Below are positions 29,153 through 37,169 of a stretch of DNA of 64,000 bases, in pieces. Location of the stretch: contig CAVSPU010000002.1 of assembly GCA_963729815.1 (NCBI GenBank), forward strand, positions 620,001-684,000, given 5' to 3'. This DNA is from DAHUXN01 sp963729815 (GTDB lineage Bacteria > Acidobacteriota > Terriglobia > Acidiferrales > UBA7541). The notes under the pieces were generated by a model, which made no database searches, was not told the origin of the DNA, and worked only from the letters and a program-made list of their open reading frames with translations. The position numbers and the translations under genes were made by a program. Numbering within the stretch: the first letter of the stretch is position 1; every line of letters begins with the position of its first letter.

Positions 29153-31144
29153 ATGCCATCCCTGCACCGTTTCCGCGCATTTTGGAGAACGACTTCGCCG
29201 GTGGTTCGCACCGCCGCGGTCGTGCTGATTTTCTGCGTTCTGGCGTGGACGACTCGCCTGGGAAGCTACGTCTCGAAACTCGGCGCGTGGCCGGTTGTCT
29301 TGTTTGTGGTGGCCGCGGGTTACCTTGTGGTGCGGTTTGCGCGATGGGCGCGGAAGCGCCTTCTGTGGGGCCTGCGCAATCGCCTCGTGGTGGCTTACGT
29401 TTTCATCGCCGTTGTTCCGGTTGTCCTTCTGCTCGCCATGGTTATGCTTTCCGCGTACTTGATGTATTTCCAGTTTGGCGCGCATCTCCTGCAGGATGAT
29501 TTGAACGAACGGATCACCGAAGTGTCTGGGATTGCGGGAACTGTCGAGAGCGTCCTGGAGAGCGACCGCGCGAAAGGCATTTCCGTGGAACCGAAAGCGG
29601 TTGTGGAAGGGCCAGGCATCGCAGCATTGCTCGACCACGCCCGCCAAGGGCTGCCCGGATTGGAAATCCACCTCCCCGCGGCGGCTGCAGCGATCGGGTC
29701 AAACGAGCGGCCGGTGCGAAACTTTGCCGGATTGGTGCAATCCGCGGGGAATCTTTGGATCGAAGCAGTCGTTTCCGGCGCGCGGAATTCCTCGGAAGAC
29801 GAGTGTTATGTGCGCGTGCCTGTGACTCAGGCGCTTCTGCAGGGCCTCGCGCCGGACCTCGGGCCTATTCAGCTCACAACATTCCGGCCTGCGACGAATT
29901 CCGATCCCGCGGCCGATGTGTTGAACCTGAATGGGCGGAGAATGGTTCGAGCAGGGCAGACGGCGAGCATCCGCGCGCTGCAGCCCAGACGCGGCTGGTA
30001 CGACATCGAAATATCCGGCGGCTCGACGCTGGATGCGGTCTTATTGAGCGAAAACGAGGCCACGACGGACACAATGCCGGTGGTCGCGGGTTTTTCGCTG
30101 CGGCCGTCGCAACTGAATCATCGCCTGTTTGCGTCGCTGGGTCTGCTGGGCGACCCTCTGGTCGTCATCCTGCTCCTGATCGGGATTTTTTTTCTGGCGC
30201 TCGAAGTGGCCGCACTCATCACCGGCATTGTCCTGACGCGCACGATCACCGCAGCCGTCGACGATTTGTATGAAGCGACGCGGCACGTCCGGCAGGGCGA
30301 TTTCCGGCATCGGATACACGTCCGGCAGCGCGATCAGTTGGGCGCGCTTGCGGAATCCTTCAACGCCATGACGGGATCGATCGCGGAGCTCATCGAAGGA
30401 CAGCGGCAGCGGCAAAAACTGGAAAACGAGTTGACCATTGCGCGGGAAGTGCAAGACCAGCTTTTTCCGCGCGAGCTCCCCACGATGCCAGGGCTCGAGC
30501 TGGCGGCGATCTGCCGCGCGGCGCGCGTCGTCTCGGGGGATTATTACGATTTCTTGAAACTGGGGCCATCGAAACTGGGGCTGGCGATTGCTGACATCAG
30601 CGGAAAAGGAATTTCAGCGGCTCTGTTGATGGCCAGCCTGCAGGCAGCGTTGCGCGGACAGGCTATTTCAAACGGGCATCGCACCACCGCTCAAGTGGTG
30701 GAGATTCTGAATCGCCATCTTTTCCTCAATACTTCCGACGATCGTTATGCGACGCTGTTTTACGCCGAATATGACGCGTCCGCCCGATCGTTCTGTTACA
30801 CGAACGCGGGACACTGCGCGCCGTTTTTTGTGACGGGCAACAAAGTGAAGCGGCTAGACGACGGCGGTACGGTAGTTGGGCTCTTCGATCACGCGGACTA
30901 TAAACAAGTGACCGTGCCGGCGGAGCCGGGCGCGCTGTTTGTGGGATTTAGTGACGGTTTGCTCGAACCAGAAAATGTGTATGGCGAAGAGTTCGGTTCA
31001 GCGCGGCTGGCCAACGAAGTCTTGCGCTTGCGCGATGCGCCGGTTGAACAGCTGGCCGAAGATTTGCTGGCGTCTGTCGAACAGTGGGCGGGCACTCCGG
31101 AACAGGCCGACGACATGACGGTGATCGTGGCGCGCTTCCGCTAG
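29153..31144 (+). CDS. Membrane sensor with HAMP and SpoIIE/RsbU-type PP2C phosphatase
   Basis: 663 residues. Two or three N-terminal transmembrane helices (AAVVLIFCVLAW; WPVVLFVVAAGYLVV; FIAVVPVVLLLAMVMLSAYLM) precede a ~220-residue extracytoplasmic sensor region, another helix pair (VVILLLIGIFFLALEVAALI) and a HAMP domain (~365-415). The C-terminal phosphatase has the PPM metal motifs GDYYDF, ADISGKGISAALLMA, FSDGLLEPENVYG and DDMTVIVARF. Family members dephosphorylate anti-anti-sigma factors in partner-switching pathways. No anti-sigma partner lies nearby, so the target is unknown. The start has no clear Shine-Dalgarno. Confidence 0.88.
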   Translation: MPSLHRFRAFWRTTSPVVRTAAVVLIFCVLAWTTRLGSYVSKLGAWPVVLFVVAAGYLVVRFARWARKRLLWGLRNRLVVAYVFIAVVPVVLLLAMVMLSAYLMYFQFGAHLLQDDLNERITEVSGIAGTVESVLESDRAKGISVEPKAVVEGPGIAALLDHARQGLPGLEIHLPAAAAAIGSNERPVRNFAGLVQSAGNLWIEAVVSGARNSSEDECYVRVPVTQALLQGLAPDLGPIQLTTFRPATNSDPAADVLNLNGRRMVRAGQTASIRALQPRRGWYDIEISGGSTLDAVLLSENEATTDTMPVVAGFSLRPSQLNHRLFASLGLLGDPLVVILLLIGIFFLALEVAALITGIVLTRTITAAVDDLYEATRHVRQGDFRHRIHVRQRDQLGALAESFNAMTGSIAELIEGQRQRQKLENELTIAREVQDQLFPRELPTMPGLELAAICRAARVVSGDYYDFLKLGPSKLGLAIADISGKGISAALLMASLQAALRGQAISNGHRTTAQVVEILNRHLFLNTSDDRYATLFYAEYDASARSFCYTNAGHCAPFFVTGNKVKRLDDGGTVVGLFDHADYKQVTVPAEPGALFVGFSDGLLEPENVYGEEFGSARLANEVLRLRDAPVEQLAEDLLASVEQWAGTPEQADDMTVIVARFR

Positions 31145-31247
31145 ATGGCAAAGATAACCCAGCGGAAATCCGCTGCGTGGGAAGGCTTGGCAAGAAACGC
31201 GGATTTCGGTACCGTGTTTGCATTCGCAGATTGCGAGGAGGAGCCGG

Positions 31248-31991
31248 GTGAGTTTGGGGCAACGCGTGGCGCTGGTGACGGGTGGAAGCCGGGGCATCGG
31301 CAAGGGAATTGCGCTCGGGCTGGGGCGCGAAGGCGCGCGGATCGCCATTTCCTACAGATCGAATAAGGCCGCGGCGCAGAACACGCTTCGCCAGTTGCAG
31401 GCCATAGGCTGCGATTGTTTCGCGGTGGAAGCGGACGCCACGGATCCTGCGCGTGCGGAATCGCTGGTGCAATCGGTGCTGGAGCGCTACGGGCGGCTGG
31501 ACGTGCTGGTCAACAATGTGGGCATTTTCAACTGGGGTACCGTCGCGGAAACGACGATCGAAGAATGGAAGCGTGTCCTGGATTCGAATCTGCTCAGCGT
31601 CTTTTATATGAGCAAGGCGACGCTGCCGCCGATGCGCCGGCAACGATGGGGCCGCATCATCAATTTGGGAGCGGTCGGCGCGGAACGCGCATTCGGGCAG
31701 GCGACAATCTCGGCGTATGCCGCGGCGAAAGCCGGCGTCGTGGCATTCTCGCGTTCTCTCGCGGTGGAAGAAGCGAAGAATGGCATCACCGTGAATGTCG
31801 TAAATCCGCCGAACATCGACGACAAGGAACTTTCTCTTGAAGAGGCTCGCCGGATGCACGACGCGCGGTTTCCGGTCGGACGGCCGCCCTCCGCTGATGA
31901 CATCGCCACGGCCGTCGTGTTCCTCGCGGCCGAATCCGCCGACTACATCACGGGCCAAACACTCAGCGTTTCAGGCGGTTGGATGTTATAG
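31248..31991 (+). CDS. Short-chain dehydrogenase/reductase (FabG-like)
   Basis: 247 residues from GTG 31248, chosen because GAGGAGGAG at 31235-31243 precedes it and the product starts directly in the Rossmann fold. The cofactor loop TGGSRGIGKG (~11-20), the NNVG motif (~89-92) and the catalytic Tyr157/Lys161 (YAAAK) are present. The catalytic serine normally 13 residues before the tyrosine is not there: the usual Ser-Ser is Gly141-Ala142 in NLGAVGAERAFG, with two extra residues before the tyrosine. It is therefore either a divergent reductase using another residue or one of low activity. Substrate unknown. Confidence 0.85.
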   Translation: MSLGQRVALVTGGSRGIGKGIALGLGREGARIAISYRSNKAAAQNTLRQLQAIGCDCFAVEADATDPARAESLVQSVLERYGRLDVLVNNVGIFNWGTVAETTIEEWKRVLDSNLLSVFYMSKATLPPMRRQRWGRIINLGAVGAERAFGQATISAYAAAKAGVVAFSRSLAVEEAKNGITVNVVNPPNIDDKELSLEEARRMHDARFPVGRPPSADDIATAVVFLAAESADYITGQTLSVSGGWML

Positions 31992-32083
31992 GAAACTTTT
32001 CCTGCCGATCTGCAGTTTCCGATTTTCTCGCATCACGATAAACTCCAATACGGGTGGATAATGGTCCGCTCACGTCGAATGTC

Positions 32084-33673
32084 ATGAAGATTTTAACTAC
32101 GCCCGAGATGCGCGAAGTTGACCGCCTGACGACCGAGCGGCACGGTGTGCCGAGCCTGACGTTGATGGAGAACGCGGGCACGACGGTGGCGCGATTCATC
32201 GCCTCGCGTTTCGCGCCAATTGATGGCCGCCGCATCAGCGTGCTATGCGGGCGCGGAAATAACGGCGGCGATGGTTTTGTGGCAGCGCGCAAGCTGCGCG
32301 AGATGGGCGCGGAGCCCGAGGTTTTGATTTTCGCGGATCCGGCGGAGCTCCACGGTGACGCCGAAACAAATTTCGGGCGGCTGGCGGCTGTTTCGATCGA
32401 ACCACGCGCCATCCGCAGCATTGCCGACTGGGAATCAGCGCGAGGGACAGTTCTCGGCGCCGGCGTGATCGTGGACGCGCTTCTGGGCACAGGGTTGCGG
32501 GGCGGCGTGGAGGGATTGCTTGCGCGAGTGATTGAAGAGGTCAACGCGCATGGCCCGCGCACGCGTGTGATCGCCGTGGATATCCCATCGGGACTGTCGG
32601 GAGACACAGGAGAAGCGTCCGGCGGCGCAATCGTTGCTGATTGTACGGTGACGTTCACGGCGCCAAAGGCGGGTATGCTTGGCGCGGGCGCATCGTCCCA
32701 CGTGGGGCGATTGACGGTGGCGGACATCGGGTCGCCGCGCGAGCTGGTCGAGGGAATTGCGAGCACAGATGTGCGTTGGCTCGAACCCTGGGAATTTCGC
32801 AGTGTTCCGTTTCACCGCAAGGCCGACTCGAACAAAGGACTCTACGGGCACGCGCTGATCGTAGCGGGATCAGTCGGCAAAGCTGGGGCAGCGGTGCTCG
32901 CGGCGAGGGGCGCTTTGCGCGTGGGCGCAGGCCTGGTGACGGTGGCGACGCCGGAGCCGGTGCTTTCCACGGTCGCCGGGTTCGCGCCGGAAATCATGAC
33001 CGAGCCGCTGCATTCGACCGGTGCGGGAACAATCGCGCGCGACGTGGTGGATTCAGGCGTCTTCGAGAAACTGATGCTCGGGAAAAACGTCCTGGCGCTT
33101 GGCCCTGGCCTGACAACACACGAGGAGACGCAACAGTTCGTGAGGTCCGTGATCACGAACCGGCCGCAAGCGCCGATGATTCTGGATGCGGATGGCCTGA
33201 ACGCATTCGCGGGCCGCGCCGAAGAGCTGAAGGGTTCACGAGGGATGCTGGCCGTGACGCCGCATCCGGGAGAAATGGCACGCTTGCTTGGATCAAGCAT
33301 AAAAGAAGTCCAGGCGCGACGCCTCGAGATCGCGCGCAAGTCGGCGGCGGACTGGCAGGCATTTGTGATCCTGAAGGGCCAGCAAACGATCGTTGCCGCG
33401 CCGGACGGCCGCGCGTGGATCAACTCGACGGGGAATCCCGGCATGTCGACCGGCGGAACGGGCGATGTGCTCACCGGAATTCTGGCGGGAATCACGGCAC
33501 AATTCGGCGCGCGAAATTGGGAGGTGGCGCTGACCCTCGGCGTATATCTCCACGGCCTGGCGGGCGATCTGGCGGCGGAGGAATTTGGCGAGGCGCCGCT
33601 CATCGCCTCAGATGTGATTCGCATGATTCCGCAGGCCCTTGCGCAGCTTCGCGACACGATTCGGGTCTTGTGA
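32084..33673 (+). CDS. nnr: Bifunctional NAD(P)H-hydrate epimerase / ADP-dependent dehydratase
   Basis: 529 residues from ATG 32084 (MKILTTPEMREVDRLT), the conserved N-terminus; GTG 32054 would add an unsupported 10 residues. The YjeF_N epimerase domain (~1-215) has LCGRGNNGGDGFVAARKLRE and AVDIPSGLSGDTGEA. The carbohydrate-kinase-like dehydratase domain (~240-529) has NKGLYGHALIVAGSVGKAGA, VTPHPGEMARLLG and the STGNPGMSTGGTGDVLTGIL active site. Together they repair damaged NAD(P)HX. tsaE follows by one base, a common bacterial pairing (as in E. coli yjeF-yjeE). Confidence 0.95.
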   Translation: MKILTTPEMREVDRLTTERHGVPSLTLMENAGTTVARFIASRFAPIDGRRISVLCGRGNNGGDGFVAARKLREMGAEPEVLIFADPAELHGDAETNFGRLAAVSIEPRAIRSIADWESARGTVLGAGVIVDALLGTGLRGGVEGLLARVIEEVNAHGPRTRVIAVDIPSGLSGDTGEASGGAIVADCTVTFTAPKAGMLGAGASSHVGRLTVADIGSPRELVEGIASTDVRWLEPWEFRSVPFHRKADSNKGLYGHALIVAGSVGKAGAAVLAARGALRVGAGLVTVATPEPVLSTVAGFAPEIMTEPLHSTGAGTIARDVVDSGVFEKLMLGKNVLALGPGLTTHEETQQFVRSVITNRPQAPMILDADGLNAFAGRAEELKGSRGMLAVTPHPGEMARLLGSSIKEVQARRLEIARKSAADWQAFVILKGQQTIVAAPDGRAWINSTGNPGMSTGGTGDVLTGILAGITAQFGARNWEVALTLGVYLHGLAGDLAAEEFGEAPLIASDVIRMIPQALAQLRDTIRVL

Positions 33674-33674
33674 C

Positions 33675-34196
33675 ATGGCCACCGAGCAGGTTCTATCGCA
33701 CTCCACGGAAGAGACAATTGCCAAAGGCCGCGAGATTGCGTCGCGTCTGCGGCGGCCACTGTTGATTTTGCTGACGGGAGAGCTGGGCGCCGGTAAAACG
33801 ACACTGACGAAAGGGATTGTCAGCGGTCTGGGCGTGGCGGCGGAAGAAGAGATCACGAGTCCAACGTTTACGCTCGTGCATACGTTCAACGGGCCGGTGA
33901 AAGTTTTTCACGTGGACCTGTACCGCGTTTCCGACGTGCATGATTTTGACACGCTCGGGTTGGAGGACTTGTTCGCCGAGCCGGCAATCGTTCTAATCGA
34001 GTGGCCGGATCGCATGAGGCTGCGCACGGATTGGCCAGTCCTGCGCATTGGCCTCGAACACGCTGGCGAGGAGACGCGTAGGATCGTGATCGAGGAAATT
34101 TCAGCGGAACATCCGTTTCACAATCGAGCCGCGGCGCCGGTCAGCGATGCCAGTGGCGAAGGGCGTGCCACAAATCCTCCAAAATCGGCCAGATAA
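33675..34196 (+). CDS. tsaE: tRNA threonylcarbamoyladenosine biosynthesis ATPase TsaE
   Basis: 173 residues from ATG 33675, directly after the nnr stop. P-loop LLTGELGAGKTTLTKGI, then the family motifs EEITSPTFTLVHTFNGP, FHVDLYRVSD and IVLIEWPDRM. TsaE is the ATPase that, with TsaB and TsaD, makes t6A37 on ANN-decoding tRNAs. The last ~25 residues are beyond the family core and overlap a convergent small gene. Confidence 0.93.
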   Translation: MATEQVLSHSTEETIAKGREIASRLRRPLLILLTGELGAGKTTLTKGIVSGLGVAAEEEITSPTFTLVHTFNGPVKVFHVDLYRVSDVHDFDTLGLEDLFAEPAIVLIEWPDRMRLRTDWPVLRIGLEHAGEETRRIVIEEISAEHPFHNRAAAPVSDASGEGRATNPPKSAR

Positions 34197-34386
34197 CGGC
34201 TAATCCGATGAGCAAAGCCGCGAATTTTCGGGACACCTGGCCGCTCAATGGCCATGCAGTCGAGGCGCCGTGACGGTCGCAAAACCCATCTTCGTAGGCA
34301 GGACGCGTGCAGCGCTCCCCGGCCGGCCCTAAGTGGAGGCAATGGCGCACCTCATTGCCGTGTAGGTCAACGGTATCGGGTCTCAT
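34141..34386 (-). CDS. Small membrane protein with Cys/His knuckle
   Basis: 81 residues from ATG 34386 (an in-frame extension to 34455 is possible). CLHLGPAGERC...FCDRHG gives a C-x8-C-x7-9-C-x2-H pattern that could bind one metal ion, followed by a C-terminal transmembrane helix (FAALLIGLAVIWPIL). Its 3' end overlaps the tsaE 3' end by 56 bases on the opposite strand. Protein-like composition and organised motifs argue for a real gene, but no family is recognised. Confidence 0.5.
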   Translation of the reverse strand: MRPDTVDLHGNEVRHCLHLGPAGERCTRPAYEDGFCDRHGASTAWPLSGQVSRKFAALLIGLAVIWPILEDLWHALRHWHR

Positions 34387-34442
34387 CCTTGCGCCTCGAA
34401 GCCATTCTGCTACAGTCAAAACTGTAACGCCAGAAGCGTCGC

Positions 34443-36917
34443 ATGCCGGAAACATCTACTACCGCATCGCCGGCCCGTCCGGCTCGCTTGAAGCTGGAGG
34501 CATATACGGCCGAGTTGCGTCTGGCCTCCCTCACCCCCGGCATTGACAACATTCATTATGATGTTTATCTCAGCCCGCGATTCCTCGAAATCGCGCGGCA
34601 ATATCTCTGCGATCTGGTTCGCCAATCGGCGAATTTGCAGCAGTTTTTTGGCTTCGAGGCGCGCTCCACGCGGCCGCCGGATTCGGCGCAGTTCCGCAAA
34701 CTGCTGAGCGAGCTGCTGCAATCGGGGATTACGCGCGCGCAGTTCGAAAAAAACATCGAATTCGATCTGATCCTGCGCATCGCGATCTTGAAGTTTTTCA
34801 TTCAAGAGATCGCGAGTGAGTTTTCCAGCTTGATCGTCGAATGCAAGGAGCATATCCGGGCGCGCGGATCGGCCTTCGAACACAGCGAGCAGGCGCACGT
34901 GAAGCGGGCTCAGGTCGCGGAGCTGCAATCAAATCGCAAGAGCGTGGTGCGGCGGGCGGGACAGACGCTATTTCATATCCTGAAAGAACTGGATGAGAGC
35001 GTGCTGGCCAAGGCGCGGCGTGCGTTTTTCGGGGAAGACTTCGCGGACACGTATGAATTGTTCACGAATCGCCTGCTGTTCGTCGAGAACGGCGTGGACG
35101 ATTATCTTTTCCTGGAACATTACGTGTTGCTCGGGAATTTCCTGAATGACCCCGACCGTTTTGAGAATTTCGAGGCGTTGTTGATCGATTTTCTCCGCGA
35201 CTTTGTCGTCACCGACGCGAACTCGGAAGAATTGCGCCACGCCCACGAAGCATACGGAAAACTGGTGGAACGGGCGCTGGCAAGGCGTTCGGAATTGGCG
35301 AAGCTGGAGGAAGAACAGGAAGAGGTGCTTCGCAAAGCGGGCGGCGGCGACAGTTTCCTGCCGGGAATCTTCAAGCGCCGTGGAGGCGCCGAAGTGGAAA
35401 CAAATCTCGCCGTGCTGCGGCGGCGGCAGGCGGACCTGGAATTCAAGCTCGCGGAAATCAGTCCGGAACTGGAAGCGGCCAAGCAGAAAGTGGATTTCCT
35501 CACGGAGGAATTCCGCAGCCGGCTGGGCGATTATTTGAGCGAGCCACAGAACGCGCGCCGGCTGTTCGATCCTTCGGCGGCTGGCGGCAACAACGCCGGA
35601 GACGCGGAAGTTCGCGAGCGGCTTCTCGAAGAGTGGCATCGGCGGCTCGAAGAACGCGAATTGCTCGGATACATGCTGGCGAGCTATGAAGTTGTCAATC
35701 TCCATCATGATTTTTGCCCGCCCGTCCACTTGCAACAGCTCAAGCGCGCGTTGCTTTCAAAGGACGAGCTGAAGCGCGTGGAAAAAGTCCTCGGCCAATT
35801 TCCCGCGCGCAATTTTTCGCTGAAACGCATCGAGGAGGCGGCGAAAAATCTTCGGCGCTACTCTCATGAAGATTCGCGCGCCATGGCGCTGCGTTTCGCG
35901 CAGGACTTGATGAGACTGCGGCGCGACCGGCGGAATTACCATCATGTTGCGGCGTGGCTGGAAAAAGTAAATCTGGTGCGGACGGACCGGCAGCGCGAAC
36001 TTTCGCGGGTGAACAACAGCCTCTACGAATTTGTGTTCCCGGACGAGCGCCGTGGAACGGACGACCCGGTCGTATCGCACACGGTGATTAAAGCCGACGT
36101 GCGCGGCTCGACGGAAATCACCAAGGATTTATTGTCGCGCGGCTTGAATCCGGCGTCGCATTTCAGCCTGACGCTCCATGAACCCGTGAAGCGGCTGCTC
36201 GAGCGGCACGGCGCCGCGAAGGTTTTCCTGGAAGGCGACGCGATTATTCTGGCGATCTACGAAACCGAGTCGAACCGCACGAGCCAGCGCGCCGTGGCGA
36301 AGGCATGCGTTCTGGCGCGGGAAATCATCGAAGTGACGCAAGCGTACAACGCGAAGGCGGAATCGAGTAATCTGCCGAGGCTGGAGCTTGGCGTGGGCGT
36401 CGCGTTTCAGAATTCCGCGCCCTCGGTTTGGTCGGACGGCGATTCGAAGATTATGATTTCGAAGGCGCTGAATCTTTCCGACCGTTTGTCGAGTTGCGCG
36501 AAAATGGCGCGCCGCCTGCTCGCGGACAATCCTTCTCCGTTTCGCGTGTTCTCATTGCAGACGCTGGTGGTCGAAGGAGCGGGCGAGGAGGAAGGCGACG
36601 AGCTCCTGATGCGCTACAACATGAATGGCATCGAGCTGAACGAAGAAGGCTTTCAGAAATTGACCAGCGAAATTTCCCTGTTTCCTCTGGAAGGGAATTT
36701 CCCCATGCCCTGGGGCAAAGATCGCGCACAGCTTTTCTACGGAGAATTGCCGCTCGGCGATTCGCTGGAGCCGATTGTTGTTCGCCGCGGAATGACGCGG
36801 CAGCTACAAGCGGGAGGAAAAGTAGGCGGGCCGACGAATCGCCCGTTCTTCGAAGTGTGCGTGCATCCGAAATTGCTTGAACTCGCCCGCAAAAGAGTTG
36901 CCGCTGCAAAACGATAA
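34443..36917 (+). CDS. Large protein with C-terminal class III nucleotide-cyclase-like domain
   Basis: 824 residues, no signal peptide. Residues 1-270 are helical with no recognised domain. Residues ~275-365 form coiled coil (SELAKLEEEQEEVLRKAG; RRRQADLEFKLAEISPELEA). Residues ~545-720 resemble a cyclase homology domain: HTVIKADVRGSTEITKDL carries an Asp near 551 in the position of metal-binding Asp 1, and KVFLEGDAIILAIYE carries a second Asp near 599, followed by a conserved-looking ALNLSDRLSSCAKMA. The adenine/guanine specificity residues cannot be assigned confidently. It could make cAMP/cGMP or be a catalytically dead regulator. The ~100-residue tail is unassigned. Confidence 0.65.
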   Translation: MPETSTTASPARPARLKLEAYTAELRLASLTPGIDNIHYDVYLSPRFLEIARQYLCDLVRQSANLQQFFGFEARSTRPPDSAQFRKLLSELLQSGITRAQFEKNIEFDLILRIAILKFFIQEIASEFSSLIVECKEHIRARGSAFEHSEQAHVKRAQVAELQSNRKSVVRRAGQTLFHILKELDESVLAKARRAFFGEDFADTYELFTNRLLFVENGVDDYLFLEHYVLLGNFLNDPDRFENFEALLIDFLRDFVVTDANSEELRHAHEAYGKLVERALARRSELAKLEEEQEEVLRKAGGGDSFLPGIFKRRGGAEVETNLAVLRRRQADLEFKLAEISPELEAAKQKVDFLTEEFRSRLGDYLSEPQNARRLFDPSAAGGNNAGDAEVRERLLEEWHRRLEERELLGYMLASYEVVNLHHDFCPPVHLQQLKRALLSKDELKRVEKVLGQFPARNFSLKRIEEAAKNLRRYSHEDSRAMALRFAQDLMRLRRDRRNYHHVAAWLEKVNLVRTDRQRELSRVNNSLYEFVFPDERRGTDDPVVSHTVIKADVRGSTEITKDLLSRGLNPASHFSLTLHEPVKRLLERHGAAKVFLEGDAIILAIYETESNRTSQRAVAKACVLAREIIEVTQAYNAKAESSNLPRLELGVGVAFQNSAPSVWSDGDSKIMISKALNLSDRLSSCAKMARRLLADNPSPFRVFSLQTLVVEGAGEEEGDELLMRYNMNGIELNEEGFQKLTSEISLFPLEGNFPMPWGKDRAQLFYGELPLGDSLEPIVVRRGMTRQLQAGGKVGGPTNRPFFEVCVHPKLLELARKRVAAAKR

Positions 36918-36952
36918 GCCGGCCCAGCCTCTTCGCCGATCTCGCGAACATT

Positions 36953-36980
36953 TTGCGAGTTGAGGCACAGCCCGTATAAT
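36953..36980 (+). promoter_or_regulatory. Promoter of tRNA-Sec
   Basis: TTGCGA (36953-36958, 4/6) and a perfect TATAAT (36975-36980) are spaced 16 bases. The mature tRNA 5' G lies 7 bases after the last -10 base, exactly where sigma70 initiation is expected. Confidence 0.7.
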
Positions 36981-36986
36981 CCTGGC

Positions 36987-37085
36987 GGAGGCGAAAATGG
37001 TCCGGTGACTGTCCCGGCCTTCAAAGCCGGCGATTCGGCTCTTCGCGAGTCGAATGGTGGGTTCGACTCCCACACGCTTCCGCCA
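36987..37085 (+). tRNA. selC: Selenocysteine tRNA (UCA anticodon)
   Basis: 99 nt including encoded CCA. Acceptor GGAGGCG/CGCTTCC (one G-U) with discriminator G. A 6-bp D stem ATGGTC/GACTGT carries the 4-base loop CGGT seen in bacterial tRNA-Sec. Anticodon stem CCGGC/GCCGG has loop CTTCAAA, anticodon TCA at 37021-37023. The long variable arm ATTCGGCTC-TTCGC-GAGTCGAAT has 9 pairs, and the T arm is GTGGG-TTCGACT-CCCAC. The eighth acceptor pair is A/A, so only 7 pairs form. Size, anticodon and D arm separate it from tRNA-Ser or a suppressor. It implies SelA/SelB and selenoproteins elsewhere in the genome. Confidence 0.95.
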
Positions 37086-37169
37086 AGTTTTTCTCTTCCA
37101 GGAAATCGTCAAGGCCGGAACAGGGAAGCTTCCGGCCAGACGGTTTACCTGCGCGCCTTGTGCCCACGC

